Source: Dendrolimus kikuchii (Eukaryota > Arthropoda > Insecta > Lepidoptera > Lasiocampidae). Taken from it: DNA of 64,000 nt. Below are positions 11,307 through 21,081 of the stretch, in pieces. The notes under the pieces are model-generated. The model had not been told where the DNA came from and searched no databases. It worked only from the letters and a program-made list of their open reading frames with translations. The position numbers and the translations under genes were made by a program. The stretch covers positions 4,909,501 through 4,973,500 of the forward strand of contig CM034402.1 in NCBI GenBank assembly GCA_019925095.2, in the 5' to 3' direction. Every line of letters starts with the position of its first letter. Position 1 is the first letter of the stretch.

Positions 11307-11739
11307 AGATATATCTTAGAAGCTACTCAATGGACCTTGTTATTCACAGCTTTGAAATATTGTCATCAAACTTATTGATTAGAAAAAAGCCATTAAAGGA
11401 CATCATGACTGTCTGCTGATCTCCTGCAATAAAAAAAAAGACTTTTTAAGATCGGTCTAATCATTACCTACATAACATTAGAAAAAAATAATGTTTCCTT
11501 AGTTATATTTGTGTTTGTCACTACTAATTTATGTTTCGCGATTTTATTACATCAACGTGTAGTGCCATATTACCTGTACCCTTCTGTCTATCGATATAGA
11601 CCTAGTAGTTGAAAAAAATGATTATAACTTACAAAGAGAGTTAATCATACAGCTACAGTGTGCCACGGAATTGCACAAATGAATTCCTCCCTCATCATTT
11701 CCCCACCGGACAAGCAGACATACGAGCTGACGCTATCGA
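11307..11739. other. Unassigned sequence
   Basis: I see no supported feature here. Confidence 0.5.
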
Positions 11740-11937
11740 TATATGGTGGAAGTACCAACAAAGCGGACGAAACGCTATGCTTCCACTTTTATCCTACATA
11801 CCGCTGAAGAGTACAATTTAGGTGTCTTCAAGTCTCGCGTGAACAGGTATCTTCAAGGTAAGCGTGCTGCACCTTATACTGCATTTCCGCCTGACATCAG
11901 GCGCAATGTCGGTCAAACGCGAACCTATTCAATATAA
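11740..11937 (+). pseudogene. LINE polymerase C-terminal remnant (CR1/Jockey-like)
   Basis: The frame reads RTKRYASTFILHTAEEYNLG, then VFKSRVNRYLQGKRAAP. This is the same C-terminal motif as the element at 50102-50514 (RTKRFASTFLLRTAELWNAL...IFKSRVNRY) with about 20 residues deleted in the middle. The frame reads on to a stop near 11937. A deletion relic. Confidence 0.6.
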
Positions 11938-12534
11938 AAAAAATCAGACAGACAGACAGATGTACATGACGTTTTCTTATAACAAAATGGCATCGAAAGT
12001 AAAAAAAGAAAGAAATCAACACATCAAATCAGTAATATGCGTAGCTAAACGCATCTTACTGATGACGATCTTGGCGCTTCTTCTCTTCAAAGTACCCAAA
12101 ACATTTTGTAAAATGACACGTAGTAGGAAGTGGATTTAACTTTTAACTTTGCAATGACTTTCAACAAAATTCTATAGAAGTTAGCTTAAATAAAAACTTT
12201 TAATTTAAAATTTGACACTTTCAGACGTTTAAGAAATAGTCAAATGTACACCAACCCTAATGGCAAACAAAAACAATTTGTGATTCGTCGAAACACATTC
12301 AAAAGTTCCTCAACGGGGCTCCCCCTCTTAAAGTTTTTCAATTAAGAACAAAAAAGATCACACAAGAATGGAGCGTATTCTTTTGGAAAATTTATTTCCA
12401 CTCTTGTTTCTTTTATTACCATTTACAGTGATAAGGTCTGAGCCCAGAGTCATAATATAATGGTACATTATTCTTAAATGTTAATCATTGACTTTTGTAG
12501 CTTTTTTACATGAAAATATACATTTATAATATTA
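11938..12534. other. Unassigned sequence
   Basis: A plus-strand open frame continues to 12139 without recognisable domains. Nothing else is supported. Confidence 0.5.
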
Positions 12535-12766
12535 CTAGCATATGCCCCTGACTTTGTCCACGTATTTTACTAACAATAAAATCGAAGGTTATTTTCAACA
12601 GGGTGATAGATTTTTTAGTATGAAGATATATAAATCCCGGAAATTCCCTTAGGATTCTCGGGATACAAAGTAGCGCAGATTTTAAGTCCGGGAATTTGCT
12701 ATTGATCAACGAATACTGCATCGAAATCGGCCCATTAGTTTTACGTGAATCCCGAACAAACAGACA
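12535..12766 (-). mobile_element. Helitron-like Hel-E, 5' end replaced by Hel-B
   Basis: Ends CTAG at 12535-12538 on the complementary strand and contains the family blocks AAGTCCGGGAATTTGC and TTACGTGAATCCCG. At 12766 it is cut by the start of Hel-B. The missing Hel-E end does not reappear after Hel-B, so this is a chimera or a deletion rather than a simple nested insertion. Confidence 0.55.
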
Positions 12767-13150
12767 TCTATATATATAAAAATCAATTGCTGTTCGTTAG
12801 TCTAGCTAAAACTCGAGAACTGCCGAACTGATTTTGCTTTTGAATTATTTATGGAAGTTCAGGGAAGGCTTAAAAGGGGAGTAAATATGAAAATAATGCT
12901 TGGAATATAATAAAAACAACAATTTCACTTTCCCTTAGAAACTATTCCTTCCTATCAAACATTTGATGTTCGTCGCGTCGTTTAGAAATCAATCAAATTT
13001 AAAAGTCGTCCAGAAATCAAATTAAATTTAAAAGTGATTTTTTTTTTGGTTGTAAATGTCAAACGTTTGATGTTCTTCCCGTCGCGTTCAGAAATCAACG
13101 TTTTTTATTTATTGATTCTGAGCCGGTACGAAATTTGCTGGGTCAGCTAG
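12767..13150 (+). mobile_element. Non-autonomous Helitron, family Hel-B
   Basis: Starts TCTATATATATAAAAATC, ends GGTCAGCTAG-T. Shares CGTTAGTCT...AAAACTCGAGAA and GTCAAACGTTTGATGTTC with 43673-44081. The motif CAAACGTTTGA is palindromic. Confidence 0.7.
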
Positions 13151-13195
13151 TCTTTATATAAATACTTGAAGGTAATTCGTGTACCTTAATAATCA

Positions 13196-13462
13196 GACAA
13201 ATTTATATCCCCTCATATCCAAGTATGTTGACGGGTCTCATCAGGTTTGGCTTCAAGTAGCAGGGATAATTGAATCGGCAGGCGCTTCAACGGAAGAGAT
13301 TTATTATCACTATACAAAATATGAGGATCGGGTCTTAACTGATGTTTTACACGAGGTTAAATATTATTTTAGGCAGATTGTTATGATGTTTAAATTATAT
13401 GAAACGTATCTGCGATTAACAGAAACTGTTCATTCATTAGAACCTTATTTCATGACTATCTA
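13196..13462 (+). CDS. Candidate terminal exon or small ORF, unrecognised
   Basis: After an acceptor-like TTAATAATCAG the frame is open for 88 codons to TAA at 13460-13462. Key stretches are KYVDGSHQVWLQVAGIIESA, STEEIYYHYTKYEDRVLTDV and YYFRQIVMMFKLYETYLRLT. The composition (one Trp, balanced charge, amphipathic helices) is protein-like and unlike the repeats around it. There is no in-frame ATG at its start; an in-frame GTG lies at 13179. No family recognised. Hel-B ends 46 bp upstream, so any upstream exon would lie beyond transposon sequence. Confidence 0.3.
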
Positions 13463-13965
13463 ATATTATTATAAATCACGCATGTCACTCGCCTTACATA
13501 CGTCTAACATAAATAACCTAAATATTATACCTAAATAATATCTATAAATCTAAATACATAAAAATCTGTGAAATCATAACATATACATACTGAAATCGAA
13601 ACAGACTTTAAAATTTAATATGTTATTAAAACATTTGGTCCTTCGAGCCGGATTTGAACCAGCGACCTATGGATTGTTGTACAAAATGTTTCGTTGTTGA
13701 ACATAAATTTTGATTTTAGACAAATCAACCAAATTGAATCAATTTAGTGGAAAGGTACAGAACTAAAAGCACACGATGGTATACAATGACATTGAAAGGC
13801 TCAAGTGTCTGTCTCTATGGATCAGTTTGATTGATTCTTACAAATTGAAATTGAAAAATGAACCGTCTAATCTATAGGGTTAGGTTTTTGCATTAAAAAA
13901 ATACTAACAATACAGGTGAGTGATTAGAAGGTTTTTTAAATAAATATTTATCCATTTCTATATTT
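13463..13965. other. Unassigned sequence around tRNA relic
   Basis: Apart from the tRNA-Tyr 3'-half relic I see nothing that can be supported here. Confidence 0.5.
13636..13675 (-). pseudogene. tRNA-Tyr 3'-half relic including CCA
   Basis: The minus strand reads ATCCATAGGTCGCTGG, then TTCAAATCCGGCTCGAAGG and A-CCA. This matches the 3' exon of insect tRNA-Tyr: variable region, T-arm with stem GCTGG/CCGGC, the 3' acceptor strand and discriminator A. CCA is normally added after transcription, so its presence in DNA suggests reverse transcription of a mature tRNA. No 5' half is nearby. Alternatively the plus strand, reading TGGTCCTTCGAGCC, is an LTR-element primer-binding site extended by read-through into the tRNA. 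Confidence 0.65.
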
Positions 13966-14083
13966 AGAATAGAATAGAATATTTTATTGCTTGACATTAA
14001 GATAAAATTCAAGAAGTTTAAGTACAGAAGACAATAGGCGGTCTTATCATTAAAAGCAATTTCTTCCAGACAACCTTAGGGTG
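13966..14083 (-). mobile_element. Retroposon H 3' end, inverted
   Basis: The sense strand is minus: the TCTGGAAGAAATTGC block is followed by a decayed stem-loop, CGCC, and a (TATTC)n tail at 13966-13980. The stem is broken by substitutions, in contrast to the copies at 5.3, 8.8 and 59.2 kb. Confidence 0.55.
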
Positions 14084-14581
14084 GATTAGAAAAAATGTGT
14101 AATATGTCGGTTTCGAAATATAACTGGAATAAAAAAGCATATATATAAAATTATTTACTGAAATGAAGACGTACATCTTATAACCTATAAAATATCTCAA
14201 GTTTTCGCTATGTCTGAATTTTTAGGTAAAAAAATCGTATTTTTGAATACCATGTTTATCCAAACAAGTGATATGGTTATACGCTGTGATAATGAAAAAA
14301 AAACCAAATCCTATTCTAGTATTAGACTTTATAGGATTACATACATACATATTATCATGCCTGTTTCTCATGGGGGTAGACAGAGACTATAGATATCCAC
14401 TTTATACGATTCCGACAAACAACTTTCACTTCATTTACTTTCATTAACCTCATCATTAGGGTGGCGCAAAAAACAGATTTTTATTTAGTCTCGTGTGAAA
14501 AAATCTTAGTTTTTGATGTTTTAAGAACTCCCTCCAATGGACAGCTTAAGAAAATTAAAAAAAGACTGATTTTCTCACTGA

Positions 14582-14716
14582 GTTCAAAATTTGAATTTTA
14601 AAAGGTCGCTCATATTTTTTTATGTACTAGTGCATTACTTTAGATTTTTCGAGCGAGTAATGCACTAGTAAATTTAAAAAAATTATGAGCGACCTTTTAA
14701 AATTCAAATTTTGAAC
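14582..14716. repeat. Large palindrome inside the MITE
   Basis: The arms 14582-14638 and 14657-14716 are near-perfect inverted copies (landmarks AAAAGGTCGCTCAT and TACTAGTGCATTAC) separated by an 18-bp spacer. Nested within the outer terminal repeats. Confidence 0.75.
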
Positions 14717-14824
14717 TGAAACTTTCAGAAACGTATTATTTTTTGGTCTATAAAATTATACCGTAACGAGAAAAAAAAATTGAATAAAAAAACGTGTTTT
14801 TGGAGATTTTTGAAATAATCTTTT

Positions 14825-14916
14825 CTTAAGTTTTCGCGACTTGTATACATAATAAAACTACGTTTTAACGGTTTTAAATTACCGCGCTTAAAACCGTTAA
14901 AACGTAGTTTTATTTT
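14825..14916. mobile_element. Foldback element J nested in the MITE
   Basis: The arms ACTACGTTTTAACGGTTTTA and TAAAACCGTTAAAACGTAGT surround a spacer of about 12 bp with ACCGCG. Preceded by AAGTTTTCGCGACTTGTATA, the same head as at 18.74 kb. Confidence 0.65.
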
Positions 14917-15190
14917 GATTTTTGAAATCTTAAAAAATTTGGAGCGACGTCTTCAAAAATTTTCTTTTGAGCTGTCCTTTGGAAAGAGTTCTGAGAACAT
15001 CAAAAACTAACATTTTTTTCACTCGAGACTCAAAAAAGGTCGGTTTCTTTGCCACCCTACTGTTCATACATGCATGTTTATTTGATATGCTTTTTACCTG
15101 ACCTCGTTTTAACACTTCTGTTATTTGATCACGATGCGTACGTCGTGGTCTACCGATACCAACTCCATCATTCACAATACTGGCATACAC

Positions 15191-15689
15191 TTATATTAAG
15201 ATAGAGGAATTACAATAATATTTGAATTGGACATCCCAATTCCTATCGCACAAAACCGTCAAAGACAGGCATCCACCAAAAGCCGTGTTTCACTGTTGAA
15301 TAATACATGCGATCTAAATTGTCTGCAGCTCAAAGCTTTACACCCGCCACTGTGCAGTCTGCAAGTTGCCTGGCAGTTAGTTGCTTCTAGAAATAATTCA
15401 GTTCAGACTAGATGTACCCATATATTTCTAATTTTAATTATTTTTACAGATTGTAAAGGCATGCGCCATTTTCCCTCCTGAACAGCTAGTCCCTGGGGCC
15501 TAATTTTCCTATATATTTAAAGTAAAATACCATTGCGATACTGTCAAGAATTCGTATTCTACTAAATGCACAATATCTTCTTGATATCTTCGCTGCAGAA
15601 TAATAGTAGAAAAAATTGGTATTGCCCTTAGCAGAAATGGCATTAGTTGAAATGAATATTGAAAAGCTACCAACAAATTTAAACATTTG
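15191..15689. other. Unassigned sequence
   Basis: A plus-strand open frame of 84 aa at 15227-15481 has no family features. It may be old transposon sequence. Confidence 0.45.
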
Positions 15690-15945
15690 TATTAGCAGTC
15701 ACGTAGAACGGATGGGAGAGGATCGCAGCGTGAGGAAAGCATATTTGGGACAGCCGGTAGGTCGGCGTCCGGTCGGCCGTCCTAAATATCGCTGGAAGGA
15801 CAGAGTAGAGGCAGACCTGTCGGAGCTAGGAGCCAGTAACTGGCAAGAAACCGCACAGGACCGAGAAAAGTGGCATGTTCTCGTTTCGGAGGCCAAGACC
15901 CACTTTGGGTCGCTGAGCCAACGGAGTAAGTAAGTAAGTATTAGG
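15690..15945 (+). mobile_element. LINE-B 3' end
   Basis: The frame reads SHVERMGEDRSVRKAYLGQP, then GRPKYRWKDRVEADLSELGA, and ends after HFGSLSQRSK in an (AAGT)n tail at about 15926-15941. This is the terminal part of an RTE-like polymerase, collinear with 20475-21050, which lacks the last segment and the tail. Confidence 0.8.
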
Positions 15946-16171
15946 AGTGGCGTATCACAGGCACGCCATTGAAATTAACAGAATACCTAAATCAGTATCC
16001 GGCGATTTTGACGTATAGTAATAACAAAATTCGGTTCCTGGTCTGAAGTATGCTGCCATAGTATCGCCTTCGGATTTTATCCTCACTTCACTACATTCTT
16101 CACACTCACACTCTACGTTCCTTTTTAAAGACCAAAATGAATTTATAGATCTTTGCTCTTATTAAGACCGA

Positions 16172-16482
16172 TTTTTTTTATAGCAGGAGATCAGCAGACA
16201 GGCAGACGGCCCACTTGATGGAAAGCCGTACCATCGCCTATGGACATTTGCAACAATAAAGTTGCTACAAATGCGCTGCTGCTCTCTTAAGGGAGACTGG
16301 AACCTGGTCACTAATGCCGGAACACAACTCAAGATTGTTATGGCGGCATACTTTAAACCAGGGATGGTAGCCATCCAGTCGGGCATATGCCCTACCACCT
16401 GGCTGTGGGTTGTTAAGTCCCCTCTTAAGACAGGCCGCCCGGCCGCAGGAAATTGTATTCTTTCTCCGTTCCTGCACGGATA
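16172..16482 (-). mobile_element. Retroposon E, near full length
   Basis: Complete from the TATCCGTGCAGGAACGG start (right end) to the poly-A (left end, TTTTTTTA). A further 40-bp E-like piece in the opposite orientation lies at about 16025-16065. Confidence 0.75.
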
Positions 16483-17017
16483 AAAATTGCTACTAATATT
16501 GACCCCAAATAATTGAGAGGTGATACAAAAGAGAGAGAGATATTACGAATGGGTTATTCTAATCACAGTTTCAACTAACAGAATATAATAAAGTTATTTA
16601 TTTGCCGTCCATACAAAGTTAAATCCTGTAAATCATATCAAGTAAATTGTAAATTTAATTAACGCTTTCAGTTAATTGTTTCGTCCGCCGCCATTATTAA
16701 TATTGCCAATAAAAACGGCGTCTGGCGTGGCCGGCGTTTCTCTGAATCAATTTTATGTCGTACCAAACTCAATTTTGCTGAAGAGTTTTATAGCGACGGT
16801 GTTCGGTGTCGATTCCAATTTCGTTAAGCACTCCGATGGAGAATTTTATCCTGGTTAACGTCATGGCGGAGATGGTTTTAAGCCTATCGGTGATCGAAAC
16901 ACGGTTTTATAATAGCAGTACGCAAAACTGCGGAATATGCTCTCCTAGTATCCTTTGCCAAACGCCTTCCTCCATACGTCCATATATCCATTTATAATAA
17001 AGTGTCCCAAAACGTCG
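16483..17017. other. Unassigned, with a LINE-C tail trace
   Basis: 16497-16545 resembles the LINE-C end (TTGACCCCAAATAATTG and a GA-rich tail). The rest, including overlapping 60-63 aa frames at 16676-16997, is moderately GC-rich for this window but not recognised. Confidence 0.4.
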
Positions 17018-17326
17018 TCGTGTCGTGGTAGCGTAATGGCTAGCGCACGCGTCCCAAACTCAAAGGGCGCGGGTTTGATCCTGGCCGGAACGCATGCACC
17101 ACTTAGGCAGTTTTCTGATCTAATGTGCATATTGTTACAATTACCACGTACTAACAACGGTGAAGGAAAACATCGTGATGCAACCTGCACATCGAGATAA
17201 CCGATGTGTCAAACCTGCCAAGCCGCCTTGGACAAGCGTGGCGGGTACACTGTCCATTCCCCTATAAAGGGAGGCCCGAGCCCAGCAGTGGGACAAGTAT
17301 GGGCTGCTATTATTATTATATTATTA
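17018..17326 (+). mobile_element. tRNA-derived SINE, family T1, full length
   Basis: The A-box-like GGTAGCGTAATGGCTAGCGC and B-box-like GGTTTGATCCTGGCC lie at the expected spacing for an internal pol III promoter. The T1 body follows, then GGCTGCTATTATTATTAT as a short tandem tail. Possible duplication TCCCAAAAC (17005-17013) and TCCTAAAAC (17327-17335), 8 of 9 matching. Confidence 0.8.
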
Positions 17327-17484
17327 TCCTAAAACACACCCTCCGCCATAGAAATGTCAGCATCAAAGTTTAAACACTAAATTATTAAATGGCTAAACAC
17401 ATTAAGTTACAGCGACATAAAATGCATATTGCCAAACAGACTATAACACTAGGGACACACACACCAAACATAGTTATATGTTAA

Positions 17485-17721
17485 CTAGCTGTGCCCGCGA
17501 CGCCGTCCGCGTGGAATTTGTTTTCAAAGCCCCCCCGATTTTGAAACATTTTTCATTGCTGCTCCGCTCCTATTGGTCTTAGCGTGATGATATATAGCCT
17601 ATAGGCTTCCTCGATAAATGGGCTATCCAACACTGAAAGAATTTTTCAAATCAGACTAGTAGTTCCTGAGATTAGTGCGTTTAAACAAACAAACTGTTCA
17701 GCTTTATATATTAGTATAAGA
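17485..17721 (-). mobile_element. Non-autonomous Helitron, family Hel-D
   Basis: The minus strand starts TCTTATACTAATATATAAAG and ends GGGCACAGCTAG-T. It contains CAGGAACTAC, TTTCAGTGTTGGATAGCCC and GCGGAGCAGCAATG. The layout is a typical lepidopteran small Helitron. Single copy in this window. Confidence 0.7.
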
Positions 17722-18304
17722 TTAATGAATAATTCCACTATATTTAAGCTCTTATAATAAAATTGTGTTAGTGCCGCGATACAGACTTTAAAGATTACAG
17801 ATTAATTTTAACTATTATAATTCAAAATGTGTCATTGCCATAAGTTTTAGATATGATTATATAAGGCCGAGAAATAAGTTTATACTCGTATAAATAAATT
17901 AATTTGAATTTGAGTAGCAGTGAACTGTAAATGCATGGAATTAAAAAACATCTGTTTATTACAAAATTTGACCAAACAAAGAAAAAAAAACAACAATTTG
18001 TTCTAAATGTAATGTTGGTATTACAAACAAGAATGAGATTTTGTGATTTTGTCGTTTTGCACTATGTCAATAGTCTAGATAGTAATATCAACTCATAAGC
18101 GTTCCACTGCTGAACTAGGGTATCCCTATTTTAGTGAATCAGACGGCATATTTCTACGATTCTTGTTCAAAGCGAATTAACATTTTTGTTTTATGTTTGC
18201 TTGAAGGCAAACTGGTTAATAGTCCACTTGATGATGATAAATGGTTTTTTTTGTTATAAAAAATTTCTGCGGTTTTTAAGTTCCGTACCTTTTTTAGACA
18301 TTAA
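17722..18304. other. Unassigned sequence
   Basis: No supported feature. AT-rich with no long open frame. Confidence 0.5.
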
Positions 18305-18636
18305 CTAGCGGCCCCAGCAGACGTTGTCCTGCTCTGAAAAAAATAAAAGTCTAGGACCCGATTTCAGCGCCACCTACCGGTTCTAATTGTGAATCTAAAC
18401 CATCCGGGAACCCACTCAAGCACACAAAAACAAAATCACCAAAATCGGTCCAGGTGATTAAGAGGATTATAGAACCCGATTTCAGCGCCACCTACCGGTT
18501 CCAACGGAATAAGAAGTATCCTATGTCCGTCTCCTGGTTCTAAGCTACCTCCCCACCAATTTTCAGCCAAATCGGTAGAGCCGTTCTTGAGTTATAAATA
18601 GTGTAACTAACACGACTTTCTTTTATATATATAAGA
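18305..18636 (-). mobile_element. Non-autonomous Helitron, family Hel-A
   Basis: The complement starts TCTTATATATATAAAAGAAA and ends GGGGCCGCTAG with the GCAGGAC/GTCTGC hairpin. Two TAGGTGGCGCTGAAATCGG modules. Confidence 0.75.
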
Positions 18637-18759
18637 TTTGATGTACTTAAAAATTTACACGTTTCTTATATATCTTTGTTGGCGTGTGTGACATTTGTTG
18701 GGTGTTGTGTTTGTGTTGAGGTGTAAAATTAATTATAATATTTTCTTAAGTTTTCGCGA

Positions 18760-19138
18760 CAAGTACATACATACATACATAACTTCACGCCAGTTCCCTT
18801 GCGGGGTAGGCACGAACAACAGAGCGCAATTTAGGCTTATTCTTACACACCTCACTTGCTTCTTTGACATTCATAACTCTTGTCATGCACGCTCGTCTGT
18901 TCTTAAGGCTCCTAACATCACCTTCTGCTAGTACACGATCCATTTGATCATGGAAGGTGTGTCGTGGCCTTCCACGACATCTGCATCCATCCAATTTTGC
19001 ATTGTATATCTGTTTAGTCATTCTTTCATCATGCATTCTTTCCACATGCCCGAACCACCGGAGCATTCCTTTCCTTACCTTCACCCCGACAAAAGAAAGT
19101 TGGTCTGAAAGAGAGTTTCAGACCAGCTTTCTTTTTTA
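18760..19138 (-). mobile_element. LINE-A insertion 4 with inverted 5' junction
   Basis: An ordinary minus-strand LINE-A up to the SVGVKV codons (19090). Its 5' end then carries a 20-bp inverted duplication of element sequence (19091-19135) before genomic DNA resumes. The TTTCGCGA sequence at 18752-18759 and 19139-19146 is an 8-bp candidate duplication, consistent with insertion into MITE J. Confidence 0.85.
19091..19135. repeat. Snap-back hairpin at LINE-A 5' junction
   Basis: The arms 19091-19110 and 19116-19135 are inverted copies with one mismatch (AAAGAAAG.TGGTCTGAAA) and a 5-nt loop, GAGAG. Both arms derive from the LINE-A region coding for KRVGLKES. Confidence 0.85.
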
Positions 19139-19609
19139 TTTCGCGATTAGTATTCATAATAAAACTACGTTTTAACGTAGCATTGCGAATCGCGAAAGTT
19201 GCTAAGCGGTAATTAGATTAGGCTCCCATAGAGTAAATAATAACCATAAACAAAAATTAAAACTAATGAATTAAAATGAGCAAGTTGGCGGTAGACTAAA
19301 TAAAACATCAACAATCCTCATTGACACTTGACATCTTTGTCTTCCGTGATCACGGCTACAGAAAAGTGGCCGAAACGTCGGAATAATAAAAATCAAATAA
19401 ATTACCGCGCTTAAAACAGTTAAAACGTAGTTATATTAATTATAATATTATTTATTTCTAATTTTATACTAAATACGATGATAAATGGTTACCATCGCTC
19501 AATGATATTTGAAATATGAAGGGAGCCGATGCGTCGCCAACTCGGTGAGGTTTTAAATATAAGTTTACACTTTTTATTGTTTTTTTTTTATTGGACTTGA
19601 CTTTATGTT

Positions 19610-20130
19610 GTGGGTCCGAAGACCTTACAACTTTACCGGGGTTTTTGGGGCGAGTGCCTTCGCGAAGCGAAGGCGCTCGAGCCCGGGGGGACAACTTGCT
19701 CGAGGGAGCTCCCTAAGGAGTTTTACCTCGGCTGGACTGTTGCCATGAGAGGGGGATGAATTTAATGATACCCACCATAGGGCGACACAAAGCACTAATT
19801 GAGAACGGGCGACGGGTAATATAAAGCCCGAGGGGAAGGATCCCGGCGGGCCGGGATCGGCGGTTCGCGGCGGCCTACGCTATCTTACTGCCGTTTCGTA
19901 ACGTGTTATGGCTGGGAGAGAAGAAACGGCGAAAGAAACTTCCCAGCAACACGCCTAGTCTATCCTATGGGGGGGCTATGTCTCCTAACGTCCCTCGCAG
20001 GGACGTGGAGAGATCTTGATTGGCGGCGCCTGAGACGCCGCCGTCTGTGTCTGTCTGTCCGTGCCTGCCAGCCTGCCGTCCTAACCGCGGGCGGGCTGAT
20101 CCGGGCCAACCGTTTTGTGATAACGTCGAC
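19610..20130. other. GC-rich, hairpin-rich island
   Basis: About 500 bp strikingly richer in G+C than its surroundings. It contains four compact GC stem-loops: CGAGTGCCTTCG/CGAAGGCGCTCG (19651-19679), GATCCCGG/CCGGGATC (19839-19858), ACGTCCCT/AGGGACGT (19988-20006) and GGCGGCG/CGCCGCC (20022-20042). A minus-strand open frame overlaps the left edge (19464-19694) but has no domain. It could be the 5' region of a retrotransposon or a structured non-coding RNA gene. Not recognised. Confidence 0.4.
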
Positions 20131-20474
20131 CACTTTTTTTGAATGATCCCATACTGTTGCACTCTGCGAAACCGCGAGAAGAGCTCACTTTAGAAAGCGG
20201 TAATCTTTTGAATTTTGTAAATACAGGTACATGACCAATTGACCAGGCCTTTAAGATGGAAATTTAATTGTATGCCAAGTCTATAATCAAATCATATCTA
20301 TCACCATCCAAACGCATTATGCAAGTATGTACTTACTCATTGAAAAATTAAATATATAGCTATGATAATATAGAAACAGTTTACAATCTAAGGAAATGTG
20401 CGGAAAATTCTCATATTGCCACATCACATAAAATCATATTGGCTTTTAACTAATTCCGTATGTAATTTAAATTT
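20131..20474. other. Unassigned sequence
   Basis: No gene or repeat supported on either strand. Confidence 0.5.
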
Positions 20475-21050
20475 GTGATCGTGTCTGTGATCGATACGAT
20501 CACAGACACGAACTCCCGAGAGGAAGAAATACACATCCGTGTCCAAAATGCCCTCAGGTGCAGTGCTGCCTTACATAAGGTGTTAGTGTCCAGGCTCCTA
20601 AGCAGGAAGACTAAAATTCGCGTCTACAAAACTGTCATTAGACCAATTTTGATGTACGGCTGTGAGGCCTGGACACTGACACTGAAGGAGGAGAACCAAT
20701 TGTTGGTCACAGAGAGGAAGGTTCTCAGAAAAATCTTGGGCCCAACAATAAAAGAAGATGGCAGCTGGAGGGTCCGAACCAACTCCGAAATAGAAGACCT
20801 CATGGCCGAGCCCAACATAATTGGGGAGATAAAATCTCACCGTCTCCGCTGGCTCGGTCATGTAGAGCGGATGGAGGAGGATCGGGGAGTGAAGAAAGCA
20901 TACTTGGGGCGACCAGTCGGTCGACGACCGGTTGGTCGTCCCAAGTATCGATGGAAGGATAGAGTGGAAGCTGACCTGACCGCACTACAAGCCCACAAGT
21001 GGCGTGCTCTCGTTTGGCAAGACACTGCGCAGGACAGAGGAAAGACATGA
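20475..21050 (+). mobile_element. LINE-B polymerase C-terminal fragment
   Basis: An open frame of 191 aa. In order it shows a TDTNSREEEIHIRVQNALR block, SRKTKIRVYKTVIRPILMYG (the segment after the reverse-transcriptase thumb), YGCEAWTL, RKVLRKILGPT, RLRWLGHVERMEEDRGV, and GRPKYRWKDRVEADLTALQA. The LRWLGHVERM and GRP...W.D motifs mark the C-terminus of RTE-like LINE polymerases. The catalytic domain is absent, so the piece is 5'-truncated. It stops without a tail and is followed directly by LINE-C. The first residues come from a snap-back inversion (20480-20510), so the ATG is not a real start. Confidence 0.85.
20480..20510. repeat. Snap-back hairpin at LINE-B 5' junction
   Basis: CGTGTCTGTGATCG at 20480-20493 and its exact complement at 20497-20510 are separated by ATA. 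The second arm is genuine LINE-B coding sequence (ITDTN codons); the first is its inverted copy. Confidence 0.85.
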
Positions 21051-21081
21051 ATTAATTAAGTTCTCTTCATTGTACTACTTT

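Larger units (their letters stand above)
14459..15057. mobile_element. MITE with long terminal inverted repeats, TA-flanked
   Basis: Begins GGGTGGCGCAAAAAACAG and ends with the complement of GGGTGGCAAAGAAACCG. The terminal inverted repeats run about 110 bp with shared blocks (TTTTTGATGTT, AGTCTCG.GTGAAAAAA). A TA dinucleotide sits on each side (14457-14458, 15058-15059), as expected for a Tc1/mariner-type duplication. It contains an inner perfect-looking palindrome and a copy of foldback J. No transposase. Confidence 0.75.
14336..15190 (-). mobile_element. LINE-D 3' end, split by a MITE
   Basis: The two pieces, 14336-14456 and 15060-15190, together match the 3' end of LINE-D at 33233-33694: RPRRTHRDQITEVLKRGQVK in the first and GTTAATGAAAGTAAATGAAG then an ATGTATGTATG tail in the second. 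LINE-D is a diverged relative of LINE-A. The MITE at 14459-15057 lies between them. Confidence 0.7.
18740..19437. mobile_element. MITE J, long copy, interrupted by LINE-A
   Basis: The head AAGTTTTCGCGAC at 18748-18760 resumes after the LINE-A insertion at 19141 with TCGCGATTAGTATTCATAAT and ACTACGTTTTAACG. The far end (about 19405-19437) reads ATTACCGCGCTTAAAACAG then TTAAAACGTAG, the inverted partner. Between them lies a body containing GTGGCCGAAACGTCGG. J is thus about 300 bp without the insertion. Confidence 0.6.

Noticed and set aside
17018..17100. A tRNA gene suggested by A- and B-box matches
   Set aside because: The anticodon arm and acceptor pairing do not form; the rest is the SINE T1 body. 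The same applies to T2 at 43026 and 55566.
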